Below, one piece after another: positions 6,211 to 14,492 of a stretch of DNA of 27,952 nucleotides. The stretch covers positions 1 to 27,952 of the forward strand of contig JBOGOC010000070.1 of assembly GCA_050747525.1 (NCBI GenBank). Direction: 5' to 3'. The stretch is from JBOGOC01 sp050747525. Lineage in GTDB: Bacteria > Acidobacteriota > Polarisedimenticolia > JACPZX01 > DASXTC01. The position numbers were made by a program, and so were the translations under genes. The notes beneath the pieces were generated by a model. The model did not search any database, had not been told where the DNA came from, and saw only the letters and a program-made list of their open reading frames with translations. Each line of letters opens with the position of its first letter. The first letter of the stretch is position 1.

Positions 6211-8274
6211 TCAGGAGCCGGGGGGACCCGGCTCCTGCTTTTTCTCCCGGGATCGGTCGATGCCCAGCGTCTCGAGGAAGCCGGCCGGGAAGTCGTAGCC
6301 CGAGCGCAGGCCGGCACGTGCGTGCTCGCGCGCGGAGACGGTGTCGCCGCGCTGCAGTGCGTCGAGAGCGAGGTTGTAGCGCGCCGGCCCGTTGTCCGGA
6401 TCGTTCTTCACGGTCAGGAGCATCTGCTCCAGGAAAGCCTCGCGGTTCCCTTCCTTCAAGAGCCTGAGCCCCAGCATCGCGTGAGCCTGTCCCAGGGCCG
6501 ATCGGATTTCGGCGGCCTGCGGAAGGGCCGCGGCGGCCCTTTCCAGCAGGGCGATGGCCGCCTCTTCGCGGCCGGTGCGCGCCAGGACGTCTGCGAGGCC
6601 GATCACGGCCTCGCGGTTCCCGCCGAGGGACAGCCCCAAGGAGAGCCGCAGCGACGCTTCCGCATCCTCGAGCCGCCCCACCATGGCCTGCGCCACCCCC
6701 AGGCCGCTCCAGGCCACCGAGATCCCGTCGTCGCGCGCGATCACCCGTTCGTACTGTTCGATCGCCTCCGCCGGGCGCCCCATCTCCATGAGGCAGCGTG
6801 CCATGCTCACGCCCGAGCCGGTCAGCCCCGGCGCGATGGCCAGGGCCTGACGGAAGGACGCGGCGGCCTCTTCGTAGCGTCCCTGGCGCTGCAGGATGAA
6901 GCCCTGGTTGCTGTGCGCCTTGGCGCTGCGCGGGCTCGCCTTCACGGTGGCGGCGAACAGCGTCTCGTCGCTGCTCCAGTCCCGCGCGCGGACGACGGAC
7001 CTGCCGGCGTACAGCGCCAGCAGCGTCAGCAACAGGACGACCGACACGCGCCGCAGGCGCGCGCCTTGCGCGTACAAGCGATCCCAGCCGGCCGCCACCA
7101 GCAGCGCGAAGCCCGCCAGGGGCAGATAGAGCAGCCGCTCCCCGAAGATGGTCCCGATGGGGAAGAGCAGGTTCGACGCCAGCAGGTAGGTGAGGGCCGA
7201 CCAGATCAGGGCGAACATGGTCACGGGGAACCGCCGCGCCGACCAGGCCAGCAGTCCCAGGTACAACGCGGCAAAGGCCACCGCTCCGTAGTCCGCCGCC
7301 CCCGGGGGCAGCCCGGTGACGGGGATCTGGTCGTAGGAATAGTCGGCCGACATCTCCGCCGGGAACGCCATCAGGCCGGCCCCCATCACCGCGACGCGCA
7401 AGGCCGTGAGAACGCGAGGCAGCGGCTCGGCGAACTGAATCGGATTGTTCACGAACGCGAGGTAGGAGGTGGAGGGACTGGCCGGCGGCGCCGATTGGAA
7501 GACGTAGCCCAGGATCTGCGCGCGCAGGAGCAGCGCCATGACCAGCACGAAGACCTGCAACCCCGTCAGGGTGGCCCCTGTCACCAGGTAGTGCCGATCG
7601 GATCGCGCATCGGCGCTGTGCCGCCGGCGATCCGCCCCCAGCAGGCCGATGGTGAGCAGCGGCGCGATGAACGCGTGCTCCTTGGACAGCGCGGCGAGAA
7701 AGGTGGCGAAGGCCATCCCCAGGCCGCCTATCAGGGTCCACGGGCCGCGCCGCCTCGAGGCCGCGAGCGCCAGCACGCACGACACCAGCAGGAAGAACGC
7801 GGCCAGCAGGTCGGCCCGTCCGGCCACCGGGATCACCGCTTCGGTGGCCACGGGATGGACGGCGAACAGCAGCGCCGCCGCCAGCGCGACACGAGGCCTA
7901 TGGAAGAGCCTTCCGACGAGCAGCAGAACCAGCAGCGCGTTGGCGGCGTGCAGGGCGACGTTGCCGGCGTGCATGCCCAGGGGGCCGGGCCCCAGACACC
8001 GCGCGTTGAGGCCGAGGCTCATGATGGTGACGGGCCGGTAGAGCTCGTTGGGGGAGGCCTCGTCGGCGGCCCCCCAGTAGCGGTAGGTGAAGGCGCTGGT
8101 GATGGGCGCTTCGCCCCGGATCACGGGCGCGTTGCCCCCCACCAGCATGTGGTCGTCGAACACGAAGCCGTGACGCAGCGAGCCGGCGCTCACCACCACG
8201 GCGGCCAGCACCACCAGAGCCGCCCGCGCGGCGGGCAGCAGGCGCGTGTCGTGGAGCCTCCCGGCCAGCCTCAC
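6211..8274 (-). CDS. TMTC/PMT-like polytopic membrane protein with C-terminal TPR repeats
   Basis: A 687-residue protein. The N-terminal ~430 residues hold about ten hydrophobic segments. The first luminal/periplasmic loop carries an acidic FVFDDHMLV pair, and a later loop has HPVATEAVIPVAGRADLLA. Both are hallmarks of the GT-C type TMTC and bacterial relatives (O-mannosyltransferase-like, using lipid-linked sugar). The C-terminal ~230 residues are TPR repeats, e.g. AKAHSNQGFILQRQGRYEEA. The likely role is glycosyl transfer to an exported substrate, with the TPRs binding protein. The glycosyl activity is inferred from family only. The start is GTG 8274, overlapping the cyclophilin stop by 4 bases (GTGA). 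Its 3' end overlaps the hsp20 terminator. Most bacterial members are uncharacterised. Confidence 0.8.
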   Translation of the reverse strand: MRLAGRLHDTRLLPAARAALVVLAAVVVSAGSLRHGFVFDDHMLVGGNAPVIRGEAPITSAFTYRYWGAADEASPNELYRPVTIMSLGLNARCLGPGPLGMHAGNVALHAANALLVLLLVGRLFHRPRVALAAALLFAVHPVATEAVIPVAGRADLLAAFFLLVSCVLALAASRRRGPWTLIGGLGMAFATFLAALSKEHAFIAPLLTIGLLGADRRRHSADARSDRHYLVTGATLTGLQVFVLVMALLLRAQILGYVFQSAPPASPSTSYLAFVNNPIQFAEPLPRVLTALRVAVMGAGLMAFPAEMSADYSYDQIPVTGLPPGAADYGAVAFAALYLGLLAWSARRFPVTMFALIWSALTYLLASNLLFPIGTIFGERLLYLPLAGFALLVAAGWDRLYAQGARLRRVSVVLLLTLLALYAGRSVVRARDWSSDETLFAATVKASPRSAKAHSNQGFILQRQGRYEEAAASFRQALAIAPGLTGSGVSMARCLMEMGRPAEAIEQYERVIARDDGISVAWSGLGVAQAMVGRLEDAEASLRLSLGLSLGGNREAVIGLADVLARTGREEAAIALLERAAAALPQAAEIRSALGQAHAMLGLRLLKEGNREAFLEQMLLTVKNDPDNGPARYNLALDALQRGDTVSAREHARAGLRSGYDFPAGFLETLGIDRSREKKQEPGPPGS
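6212..6245 (+). terminator. Rho-independent terminator of hsp20
   Basis: CAGGAGCCGGG (6212-6222), loop GGGA, CCCGGCTCCTG (6227-6237) gives a perfect 11-bp GC-rich stem, followed by CTTTTTC. It starts 14 bases after the hsp20 stop. The stem is also the last codons of the convergent minus-strand gene. Confidence 0.9.
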
Positions 8275-9281
8275 TTTCCGGCGGTCGAGGCCTTGCGCAC
8301 CGTCACGCTCTTGAGCAGCACCGGCTTCACGGGCTTGTAGTAGGGCGCATCCTGCTGCCCGCTGGTGGGGATGTTCTCGATGGCGGTGAGCGTCTCGTCA
8401 CCGGATCGAAGCTGCCCGAAGATGGAAAGCTCCCCATCGTACTTGGTCAAGGGAGACAGGGTGATGACGAACTGCGAGCCGTTGTCCTGCCCCGGCGCGA
8501 ACCTCACCATGGAGAGCGTGCCCCGTGTGTGCTTCTGGCCGGCGATGATCTCCGGCTCGAGGAGGTAGACGGGCCAGCCGTTCCCGGTGCCGCTCGGGTC
8601 TCCACCGCGCACCTCCACGCCGCGGATGACCTGGTGCAGCTGGGTGTTGTCGTAGTACCCCTGCATGGCCAGATCGTGGAAGTTCTGCACGTGCCGCGGC
8701 GCCTGCTTCGATTTGAGATCGAACTCCAGGTTGCCGTAGTCGGTCTCCATCACCGCCACGTAGGACGCCTCGGGATCGAACCGCGGGATCACCTTCACCG
8801 TCACCGGCGAGGCGGACCAGCCTCCCGGAGCCTCCCACGACAGCGTGTACGTATCGGCCGTGGCCACTTCAGGGGCCATGGGCGCGATGTCGTGGATGAC
8901 TCCGAAGAAGCCGCCCGGAGGGATGACGCCCGGCTGCTGCTTCGGATCGAAGGCAGGCTTGTCCTTGATCTTCAGGCGTCCTTTGCGTGACGAAGAGACG
9001 CCCAGGCCCCCCAGGAGGTCGATGCCGGAGCTGTTGTTGAAGGGCGCATCACCGGTGTTGAAGATGGCGATGCGCACCAGCAGCGGCTCGCCCTCGTAGG
9101 TGAAGGGCCGCAGCACCTCGAGGGTCGGCTCCAGCTTTCCGCGGCCCTGAGGCTCGGCCGCCCGAAGCGGCATCACACCCTGGAGCGCCATGCTGCCCGC
9201 GATGGCGGCAACGACCGCCACCTTTCCCATCACCCACGATCTCCGCCTGTCAGATCCCACGTCATCGCCCCTAGGAATCAC
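8271..9281 (-). CDS. Exported cyclophilin-type peptidyl-prolyl isomerase with N-terminal beta domain
   Basis: Up to 336 residues. After an Arg-rich n-region and a hydrophobic core (VAVVAAIAGSMALQGV) comes a ~130-residue beta-rich domain. The cyclophilin domain follows, from about VAVMETDYGNLEFDL through APRHVQNFHDLA, EVRGGDPSGTGNGWP and the RGTLSMVRF...GSQFVITLSP core. In canonical cyclophilins the equivalents of R55, F60, M61 and Q63 sit in FhRvi..FmiQgGD; here that stretch is LHQVIRGVEVRGGDP. The F, M and Q equivalents are therefore changed and catalysis may be weak. The start is unsure: GTG 9281 overlaps comF by 11 bases, while ATG 9230 starts directly at MGKVAVV with AGGCGGAG upstream. 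It is probably periplasmic and coupled to the TMTC-like gene. Confidence 0.85.
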   Translation of the reverse strand: MIPRGDDVGSDRRRSWVMGKVAVVAAIAGSMALQGVMPLRAAEPQGRGKLEPTLEVLRPFTYEGEPLLVRIAIFNTGDAPFNNSSGIDLLGGLGVSSSRKGRLKIKDKPAFDPKQQPGVIPPGGFFGVIHDIAPMAPEVATADTYTLSWEAPGGWSASPVTVKVIPRFDPEASYVAVMETDYGNLEFDLKSKQAPRHVQNFHDLAMQGYYDNTQLHQVIRGVEVRGGDPSGTGNGWPVYLLEPEIIAGQKHTRGTLSMVRFAPGQDNGSQFVITLSPLTKYDGELSIFGQLRSGDETLTAIENIPTSGQQDAPYYKPVKPVLLKSVTVRKASTAGK

Positions 9282-10008
9282 TTCGTGTCATCGTCCTGGC
9301 CACCACCGCGGCGCGCACGTCGATCGCGCCCGCCGCGTGCAGCACCCGCGCGCATTCGCGCAGGGTGGCCCCCGTCGTCACCACATCGTCCACCAGCAGC
9401 ACGCGCGCGCCCCGCACCCGGGAAGCCCGGGCCCGGAACGCCTGGCGCACGTTCAGCGCCCGCTCGTCGCGGCTCCGGCCGCTCTGTGCCGCGGTGGGCC
9501 TGAGCCTGCGCAGCGCCAGCCGGTCCTGAGGGCATCGCAACGCCCTGGCTACCTGCCGTCCCAGCAGCTCCGCCTGGTTGTAGCCGCGCCGTCGCCGGCG
9601 CCTCCAGTGCAGCGGCACCGGGACGATCACGTCCACCTCGCCGCGGGATCCGGCCGCGCGGGTGGCCAGCCGCTCTCCCAGCGGGGCCCCCAGCCCGGGA
9701 GTCTCACGGAACTTGAAGCACCGCACGATCCGCCTGAGCCTTCCTTCGTAGGAGCCGACGGCCCACACGGCAAGGCCCGGCTCTTCGTCCTTGCCGGCCA
9801 TCACCCAGGGACCAGGACCGCAGCCCCCCGCGCCGCAGCTCGCTGCGTCCACCTCATCCCAGCACGGCATGCAGACGCCGGCCACGTGCCTGCCTGCCGG
9901 CTCACCGCACGCCGGGCACCACGGCGCCAGGACCGCCCCCGCCAGCGCGCGCGTCAGCGCCGCGGGAAAGGCTCGCCAGACGGTGATGTCGCGGAGCCCG
10001 CGAATCAT
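9271..10008 (-). CDS. comF: ComF-family phosphoribosyltransferase-like protein
   Basis: A 245-residue protein of the ComF/GntX family. An N-terminal zinc-finger-like part has CPACGEPAGRHVAGVCMPC. A central segment holds VDVIVPVPLHWRRRRRRGYNQAELLG, and the PRPP loop is VLLVDDVVTTGAT. ComF helps DNA uptake in naturally competent bacteria; its enzyme activity is not settled. The family is widespread even in species without known competence. ATG 10008 overlaps the gpmI stop as ATGA. Confidence 0.9.
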   Translation of the reverse strand: MIRGLRDITVWRAFPAALTRALAGAVLAPWCPACGEPAGRHVAGVCMPCWDEVDAASCGAGGCGPGPWVMAGKDEEPGLAVWAVGSYEGRLRRIVRCFKFRETPGLGAPLGERLATRAAGSRGEVDVIVPVPLHWRRRRRRGYNQAELLGRQVARALRCPQDRLALRRLRPTAAQSGRSRDERALNVRQAFRARASRVRGARVLLVDDVVTTGATLRECARVLHAAGAIDVRAAVVARTMTRSDS

Positions 10009-11540
10009 AGCACCAGCAGATTCCGGCCGGTCATCTCGGGGGGCTGGGGGAGCCCCAGCAGGAAGAGCATGGTGGGCGCGATGTCCGCCAGGGTCCCCCC
10101 CGTGCGGATGGACGCACGCCCGGCGTCGGGACGGCCCGGGGCGATCACGATGACCGGAACCGGATTGAGCGTGTGGGCCGTGTGGGGGCCACCCGTGGCC
10201 GGGTCGATCATCTGCTCGGCGTTTCCGTGATCGGCGGTCACGACCACGGAGCCGCCCAGCGACAGGGTCTCGTGCACCACCCGTCCGACGCACTCGTCCA
10301 CCACGCGGCACGCCTGAACGGTGGCCTCGTAGACGCCGGTGTGCCCCACCATGTCGGCATTGGCGTAGTTGAGGATGGTCACGAGGTCCTTCGGGCCGGC
10401 GCGCAGGCGGCTCACCAGCGCGTCGGTCACCTCCACGGCGCTCATCTCCGGCTTCCGATCGTAGGTGGCCACCTTGGGCGAGGGGATCAGGATGCGATCC
10501 TCTCCGGGGAAGGACTTCTCCTCGCCGCCGTTGAAGAAGAAAGTGACGTGCGCGTACTTCTCGGTCTCGGCGATCCGGAGCTGCGCGAGGCCCGCCCCGG
10601 AGAGGACCTCGCCCAGGACGTGCCGCGGAGACGCGGGAGGAAACGCGACCGGAAGGTCGAACACCTCGTCGTACCGCGTCATGCAGACGTAACCCGCCAG
10701 CTCCGGTGCGGCGCCCCGGTCGAAACGATCGAAGGCCGGCTGGGTGAAGGCGCGCGTGATCTGGCGCGCCCGGTCGGCCCGGAAATTGAAGAAGATCATC
10801 CCGTCTCCGGCGGAGACGGGCGCCCCGCCGTCGATCACGGTGGGTTTGACGAACTCGTCGGTCTCGCCGCGTTCGTAGGCGGCCTGCACGGCCGCCATGG
10901 CGTCCGCGGCACGGTAGCCCTCGCCGCGGGTCATGGCCCGCCAGGCCAGCTCCGTGCGCTCCCAGCGGTTGTCGCGGTCCATCGCGTAGTAGCGCCCCAT
11001 CACGGTGGAGAACGCTTCGTGGTGTCCGCCCGCGAGCGTGCGCTGAATCGACTCCACGAACGGCCCTGCGGACCTGGGGGGCGTGTCGCGCCCGTCGAGA
11101 AAGGCGTGCACCAGGATGCGGCGCACCGACCGTTCGCGCGCCATGAGGATCAGCTCCCGCGCGTGGGCGATGTGGCTGTGCACGCCGCCATCGCTCAGCA
11201 GCCCCATCACGTGCAGCGCGGTCCCGCGCTCGGCGACCCGGTCCATCAGGGCGCACAGCGCGGGGTTGCTCCGGGCCTCGCCGGACTGGAACGCGGTGGT
11301 GATACGCATCAGATCCTGCAGGACGACACGGCCGGCCCCTATGCAGGTGTGCCCCACCTCGGAGTTCCCCATCTGCCCGGGAGGGAGCCCCACCGCCAGG
11401 CCGGAGGCGTCCAGCAGACCCGACGGGTGCCGCGCGGCCAGCTCGTTCATGTGGGAGGCACCGCAGGCCGCGATGGCGTTTCCCGGCATCCGCGTGCTGT
11501 GTCCCCAGCCGTCGAGGGAGATCAGCACCATGGGGAGCAT
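10005..11540 (-). CDS. gpmI: 2,3-bisphosphoglycerate-independent phosphoglycerate mutase
   Basis: A 511-residue, full-length enzyme for 3-phosphoglycerate to 2-phosphoglycerate interconversion in glycolysis and gluconeogenesis. It belongs to the alkaline-phosphatase superfamily with two Mn ions. DGWG (10-13) provides the first metal Asp. GQMGNSEVGH contains the phosphorylated Ser60. Further family blocks are HAFLDGRDTPP, MGRYYAMDRDNRW, FFNFRADRARQ and TADHGNAEQM with metal ligands D and H. GAGGAG lies about 9 bases before ATG 11540. The gene sits between lapAB (25-base gap) and comF (4-base overlap), so it is probably in the rlmH-dksA-lapAB transcription unit. Confidence 0.96.
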   Translation of the reverse strand: MLPMVLISLDGWGHSTRMPGNAIAACGASHMNELAARHPSGLLDASGLAVGLPPGQMGNSEVGHTCIGAGRVVLQDLMRITTAFQSGEARSNPALCALMDRVAERGTALHVMGLLSDGGVHSHIAHARELILMARERSVRRILVHAFLDGRDTPPRSAGPFVESIQRTLAGGHHEAFSTVMGRYYAMDRDNRWERTELAWRAMTRGEGYRAADAMAAVQAAYERGETDEFVKPTVIDGGAPVSAGDGMIFFNFRADRARQITRAFTQPAFDRFDRGAAPELAGYVCMTRYDEVFDLPVAFPPASPRHVLGEVLSGAGLAQLRIAETEKYAHVTFFFNGGEEKSFPGEDRILIPSPKVATYDRKPEMSAVEVTDALVSRLRAGPKDLVTILNYANADMVGHTGVYEATVQACRVVDECVGRVVHETLSLGGSVVVTADHGNAEQMIDPATGGPHTAHTLNPVPVIVIAPGRPDAGRASIRTGGTLADIAPTMLFLLGLPQPPEMTGRNLLVL

Positions 11541-11565
11541 CGGGGAGTCTCCTCGCGCCGGGGCG

Positions 11566-12939
11566 TCAGGCGATGCGGCTGTAGATGGGGCCCTGCGAGA
11601 GCCCCTGGTCCTCGAGCGAGGGGTCCTCGCCGAAGTCGGGGGTAACCTGATTCCACTCGCCGCAGACGGTGCATCGATCGGACCAGGAAGCCGATCGCTC
11701 GTCGCAGACCATGCAGCGGTACTGGAGCTTGAGGTAGTCGAGGTCCTTGATCACCTGCCGGTAGGCGGCCGCCGACTCGCGGTACTCGCCGCGCCGCTCC
11801 AGCACGATCCCCAGATACGCATCCAGCGTGGGTGAGGAGCGGGCGCGAGCGGCCAGGGTGTGGAACTCGCGGTGCGCTTCGTCGATCATCTCCAGCCGGA
11901 GAAACAGCTTCGCCAGGAAGAGGCGGGGCAGGAAGTCCCTCTTGGAGCGGGTGACCGCCTGCTGCAGGGCGTCGATCGCCCCCTCGGGATCCTCGTCGGC
12001 CAGGAAGTGCTCTTCCAGCACCGAGAGGAAGACGGCCGAGCCGGTCTGGTCGAACCCGGCGCCCCAGACCTGCACGGCGGCATCCGGCTGCCCCTGGCGG
12101 CGGAGGATCTCTCCCAGCTTCACGTGGGCCGGAACGAACGATGGCTCGGTCCGGGTGATCCGGCGCAGGGCGTTGAGGGCGTCCTTGTCCTTACCTTCCT
12201 GCGCCGCGGCCAGGGCCATCTGGTACCGGATGCCGGTGCTGTAGCGCCGCTCCGCCTCGAGCTTCTGGGGGTTCTTCTCGATCTGGTTCTCGATGAGCCC
12301 CTGCAGCTCCCAGGCGCGGCTCCAGTCCTGCTCGTTGATGGCGTACTTGCGCAGCGTGCGGTAGGCGGACAGGGCGCGGCGGGGGCGCAGCTGGATGATG
12401 CGGTCCAGGACCACCTTGGCCTTGGAGACCTGGTCCAGGACTTCGTAGTCCTTCACCAGCTCGTAGAGAGGCTCGATGTCGGTCTCGCGCAGGCGGTGCG
12501 CTCGCTTGTGCATGTCCACCGCCTCGGGGAGCCGCTTGAGCGAGCGCAGCACGGCGCCCGCCTTCACCAGGCCGGGGAAGTGCTCAGGCTCGCGGCCCAG
12601 GATCGCCTGAAAGTGCTCCAGGGCCTTTTCCTCGCGCCCCTCGAGCACCGCCTCCATGCCGCGGGCGTACAGCTCTTCCAGAGCGCGCCCGGCCCGGCGT
12701 CCCTGCAGGAGCCGCCACCGCTCGATGAGCGAGGCGGACCCGCGCAGGAGGAACAACCCCGCGAAGGTCAGGATGCCGAGAAGAAAGAGGCACGGCAGGG
12801 CCGCCCAGAGCGGGATGGCCAGCGTGGGGGTGACTTGCAGGCGCTGCTGCAGCAGAGATGAGTTGAGGCTGCCTACGTTCGCGAGGAACGCGACGATTAC
12901 GAGCGCCAGGAGTATCCCGAGGAACGTTCGGATGCGCAT
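11566..12939 (-). CDS. lapB: LapB-like TPR/rubredoxin-type protein with fused LapA-like membrane domain
   Basis: A 457-residue protein. Residues 1-90 hold two hydrophobic helices separated by a short loop, like LapA (YciS/DUF1049). Then come about eight TPR units (roughly 90-390). The C-terminal zinc module has C409, C412, C423 and C426 (CMVC...CTVC), as in LapB/YciM. In enterobacteria LapA and LapB are separate neighbours. LapB steers FtsH degradation of LpxC and so sets LPS levels. Here both parts look joined, and the LpxC role is inferred from family. I prefer ATG 12939 (MRIRTF) over GTG 12984, which adds a non-conserved GPRG stretch. Confidence 0.82.
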   Translation of the reverse strand: MRIRTFLGILLALVIVAFLANVGSLNSSLLQQRLQVTPTLAIPLWAALPCLFLLGILTFAGLFLLRGSASLIERWRLLQGRRAGRALEELYARGMEAVLEGREEKALEHFQAILGREPEHFPGLVKAGAVLRSLKRLPEAVDMHKRAHRLRETDIEPLYELVKDYEVLDQVSKAKVVLDRIIQLRPRRALSAYRTLRKYAINEQDWSRAWELQGLIENQIEKNPQKLEAERRYSTGIRYQMALAAAQEGKDKDALNALRRITRTEPSFVPAHVKLGEILRRQGQPDAAVQVWGAGFDQTGSAVFLSVLEEHFLADEDPEGAIDALQQAVTRSKRDFLPRLFLAKLFLRLEMIDEAHREFHTLAARARSSPTLDAYLGIVLERRGEYRESAAAYRQVIKDLDYLKLQYRCMVCDERSASWSDRCTVCGEWNQVTPDFGEDPSLEDQGLSQGPIYSRIA

Positions 12940-13002
12940 CGTCCGCCCGGTGGCTTCAAGTCTGCGGCCGCGGGGGCCACCCACCCCGCGGGCGGAGCGT
13001 CG

Positions 13003-13383
13003 TCAGTCCGCGACTTCCTCTCGCACGCCCGCCTCCACGCGCTCCTGGCAGGGGACGCAGAAACGGGCCCAGGGGACCGCGTCGAGGCGCTTTTTGGAGA
13101 TCTTATCGCCGCACTCCATGCAGGTCCCGTACTCTCCCTCGCCCATCCGGGCGATCGCCTTCTCGACCTCTTCCAGAATGCTGCGCTCGGTGTTGCTGAG
13201 GGAATACAGGAACTCTTTGGTGTAGGAGCTGGAGGCCTTGTCGGCGAGGTCCTGGGTGCCTCCTTCGTCCGACTCCCTCCCATAGATCCTGTTCTTGGTG
13301 TAGGCCTCGCTCAGCTCGCGCCGCTTCTCCTCGAGCTTCTTCTTGTATTGTTCGACTGTCTTCTTGTCCAGTTTTTTATCCAT
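13003..13383 (-). CDS. DksA/TraR-family C4 zinc-finger transcription factor
   Basis: A 126-residue protein that probably binds in the RNA polymerase secondary channel. Residues 1-80 are a charged coiled-coil region. The tip has D45-x-x-D48-x-A50 (DLADKA), matching the DxxDxA of true DksA. C88, C91, C109 and C112 form the C4 zinc finger (CMECG...FCVPC). ATG 13383 is preceded by GGAG with 7-base spacing. ATG 13395 has no ribosome site and would only add four residues. It lies between rlmH and lapAB. The acidic tip suggests it can act with ppGpp as DksA does, which is inference. Confidence 0.9.
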   Translation of the reverse strand: MDKKLDKKTVEQYKKKLEEKRRELSEAYTKNRIYGRESDEGGTQDLADKASSSYTKEFLYSLSNTERSILEEVEKAIARMGEGEYGTCMECGDKISKKRLDAVPWARFCVPCQERVEAGVREEVAD

Positions 13384-13409
13384 CGGGATCTCCATGCCGG
13401 TGCGCCAAG

Positions 13410-13889
13410 CTACCGGTGATACCGTCCTCCGTGAAGGATCGTCAGAGCCCGGTAGATCTGTTCCACGAGCACCAGCCGAGCCATCTCGTGCGTCAACGTC
13501 ATTCGCGACAGCGAGATCACGTGATCGGCGATCTGCTTCGTCTCCTCGTCCACACCCTGGTGACCCCCGACCACGAAGGTCAGTCCGCGCAGCGACGACG
13601 AGGATGCGTCCAGCCTGCGCCCCAGGAAACCGGCGAACTCTTCCGTCGACATCTGCCTGCCGGTCACGTCCAGCAGGACCACTTCGTGGCCCCTTGGCAG
13701 CCTGTCACGGATGCGGCGCCCCTCCTTGCGGAGCGCCTCGGCGCCGGCATGATCGTCCGCCGCCGCTTCCTCCTTCACCTCGATCACCTCGGCCGGCACC
13801 TGCCGGCCGATTCGATCCACATACAACGCGATGGCCGCGTGAATATTCCTGTCGCGCGTCCGTCCCACCCACAGGAGGGACAGCCTCAA
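13410..13889 (-). CDS. rlmH: 23S rRNA pseudouridine-1915 N3-methyltransferase RlmH
   Basis: A SPOUT-class methyltransferase that modifies Psi1915 in helix 69 of 23S rRNA. Diagnostic blocks are the SAM-binding trefoil knot (FVVGGHQGVDEE), LDVTGRQMSTEEFA, and the C-terminal SLSRMTLTHEMARLVLVEQIYRALTILHGGRYHR tail of the family, ending in the catalytic-site YHR. Family length is about 155. TTG 13889 gives 159 residues beginning RLSLLWVG and fits best. GTG 13916 or GTG 13976 give longer, non-conserved leaders. No strong ribosome site helps decide. A good promoter lies at 14064-14092, so the 5' leader would be about 170 bases if TTG 13889 is used. Confidence 0.88.
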   Translation of the reverse strand: MRLSLLWVGRTRDRNIHAAIALYVDRIGRQVPAEVIEVKEEAAADDHAGAEALRKEGRRIRDRLPRGHEVVLLDVTGRQMSTEEFAGFLGRRLDASSSSLRGLTFVVGGHQGVDEETKQIADHVISLSRMTLTHEMARLVLVEQIYRALTILHGGRYHR

Positions 13890-14063
13890 GGGTTCGAGCG
13901 GGTCATACCATAGCACCCGCCATGGCGCCCGGCCTCCCGTTTCGCGGCGTCCCGGCCCTTGCGGGGGAGGAGCCACGGGCCGGCGTATCGAGCGGCCCCG
14001 GCACCGAGAAGTAACAATAGACGATGGACGGCGCCATTGCCGATGCCCCGAACGGAAGCGGGT

Positions 14064-14092
14064 AATCTAGTGGGCCGGACCCCGTTTGTCAA
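14064..14092 (-). promoter_or_regulatory. Sigma70-type promoter for rlmH operon
   Basis: On the minus strand TTGACA (14087-14092) is a perfect -35. A 17-base spacer follows and then TAGATT (14064-14069) as -10. It lies between rsfS and rlmH and points into rlmH-dksA-lapAB-gpmI-comF. The transcript start would be near 14057. Confidence 0.75.
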
Positions 14093-14108
14093 AAGAAACA
14101 AACACGCC

Positions 14109-14492
14109 TCAGGGTTCCCCCTCGCGCCGCTCCCCGCCTGCCCGGCGGGCCGCGCGGGAGGAGACGTCGAGGCGGGGAGCGTCGGACCACAGCTTCTCGA
14201 GCTGGTAGTAGCCGCGCTTCTCGTCGGTGAAGACGTGGACCACGAAGTCCATGTAGTCCATGAGGATCCACTCTCCAGAGGTGTAGCCCTCGATGTGGCC
14301 GGGCCGCACCTTGTGCTCCCGCAACTGCTCCTGAATCGAGTCGGCGATCGCCTGCGTCTGGCGCGTGCTGCGGCCCGAGCAGACGATGAAGTAGTCGGTG
14401 ATCGAGCCCAGGGTGGTCAGGTCGAGCACGTGCACGTCCTCGGCCTTCTTCTCCAGCGCTGCGTCCACGACCAGGGACACGATTCCGGTCAT
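14109..14492 (-). CDS. rsfS: Ribosome silencing factor RsfS
   Basis: A 127-residue protein of the RsfS/Iojap family that binds ribosomal protein L14 (uL14) and blocks subunit joining during starvation. Family blocks are DVHVLDLTTLGSITDYFIVCSG, TQAIADSI, EGYTSGEWILMDYMDFVVHVFT and YYQLEKLWSDAP. It ends in a charged Arg/Gly/Glu tail. The start ATG 14492 overlaps the nadD stop as ATGA, so the pair is coupled, as is usual for nadD-rsfS in bacteria. Confidence 0.95.
   Translation of the reverse strand: MTGIVSLVVDAALEKKAEDVHVLDLTTLGSITDYFIVCSGRSTRQTQAIADSIQEQLREHKVRPGHIEGYTSGEWILMDYMDFVVHVFTDEKRGYYQLEKLWSDAPRLDVSSRAARRAGGERREGEP

Noticed and set aside
6322..8340. 672-codon plus-strand ORF opposite the TMTC-like gene
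   Set aside because: Composition is Gln/Arg/Gly/His-rich with no recognisable fold, while the opposite strand has membrane helices, TPRs and a coupled start.
10173..11645. 490-codon plus-strand ORF opposite gpmI
   Set aside because: gpmI is unmistakable on the minus strand, with the metal and serine motifs; this is an antisense shadow.
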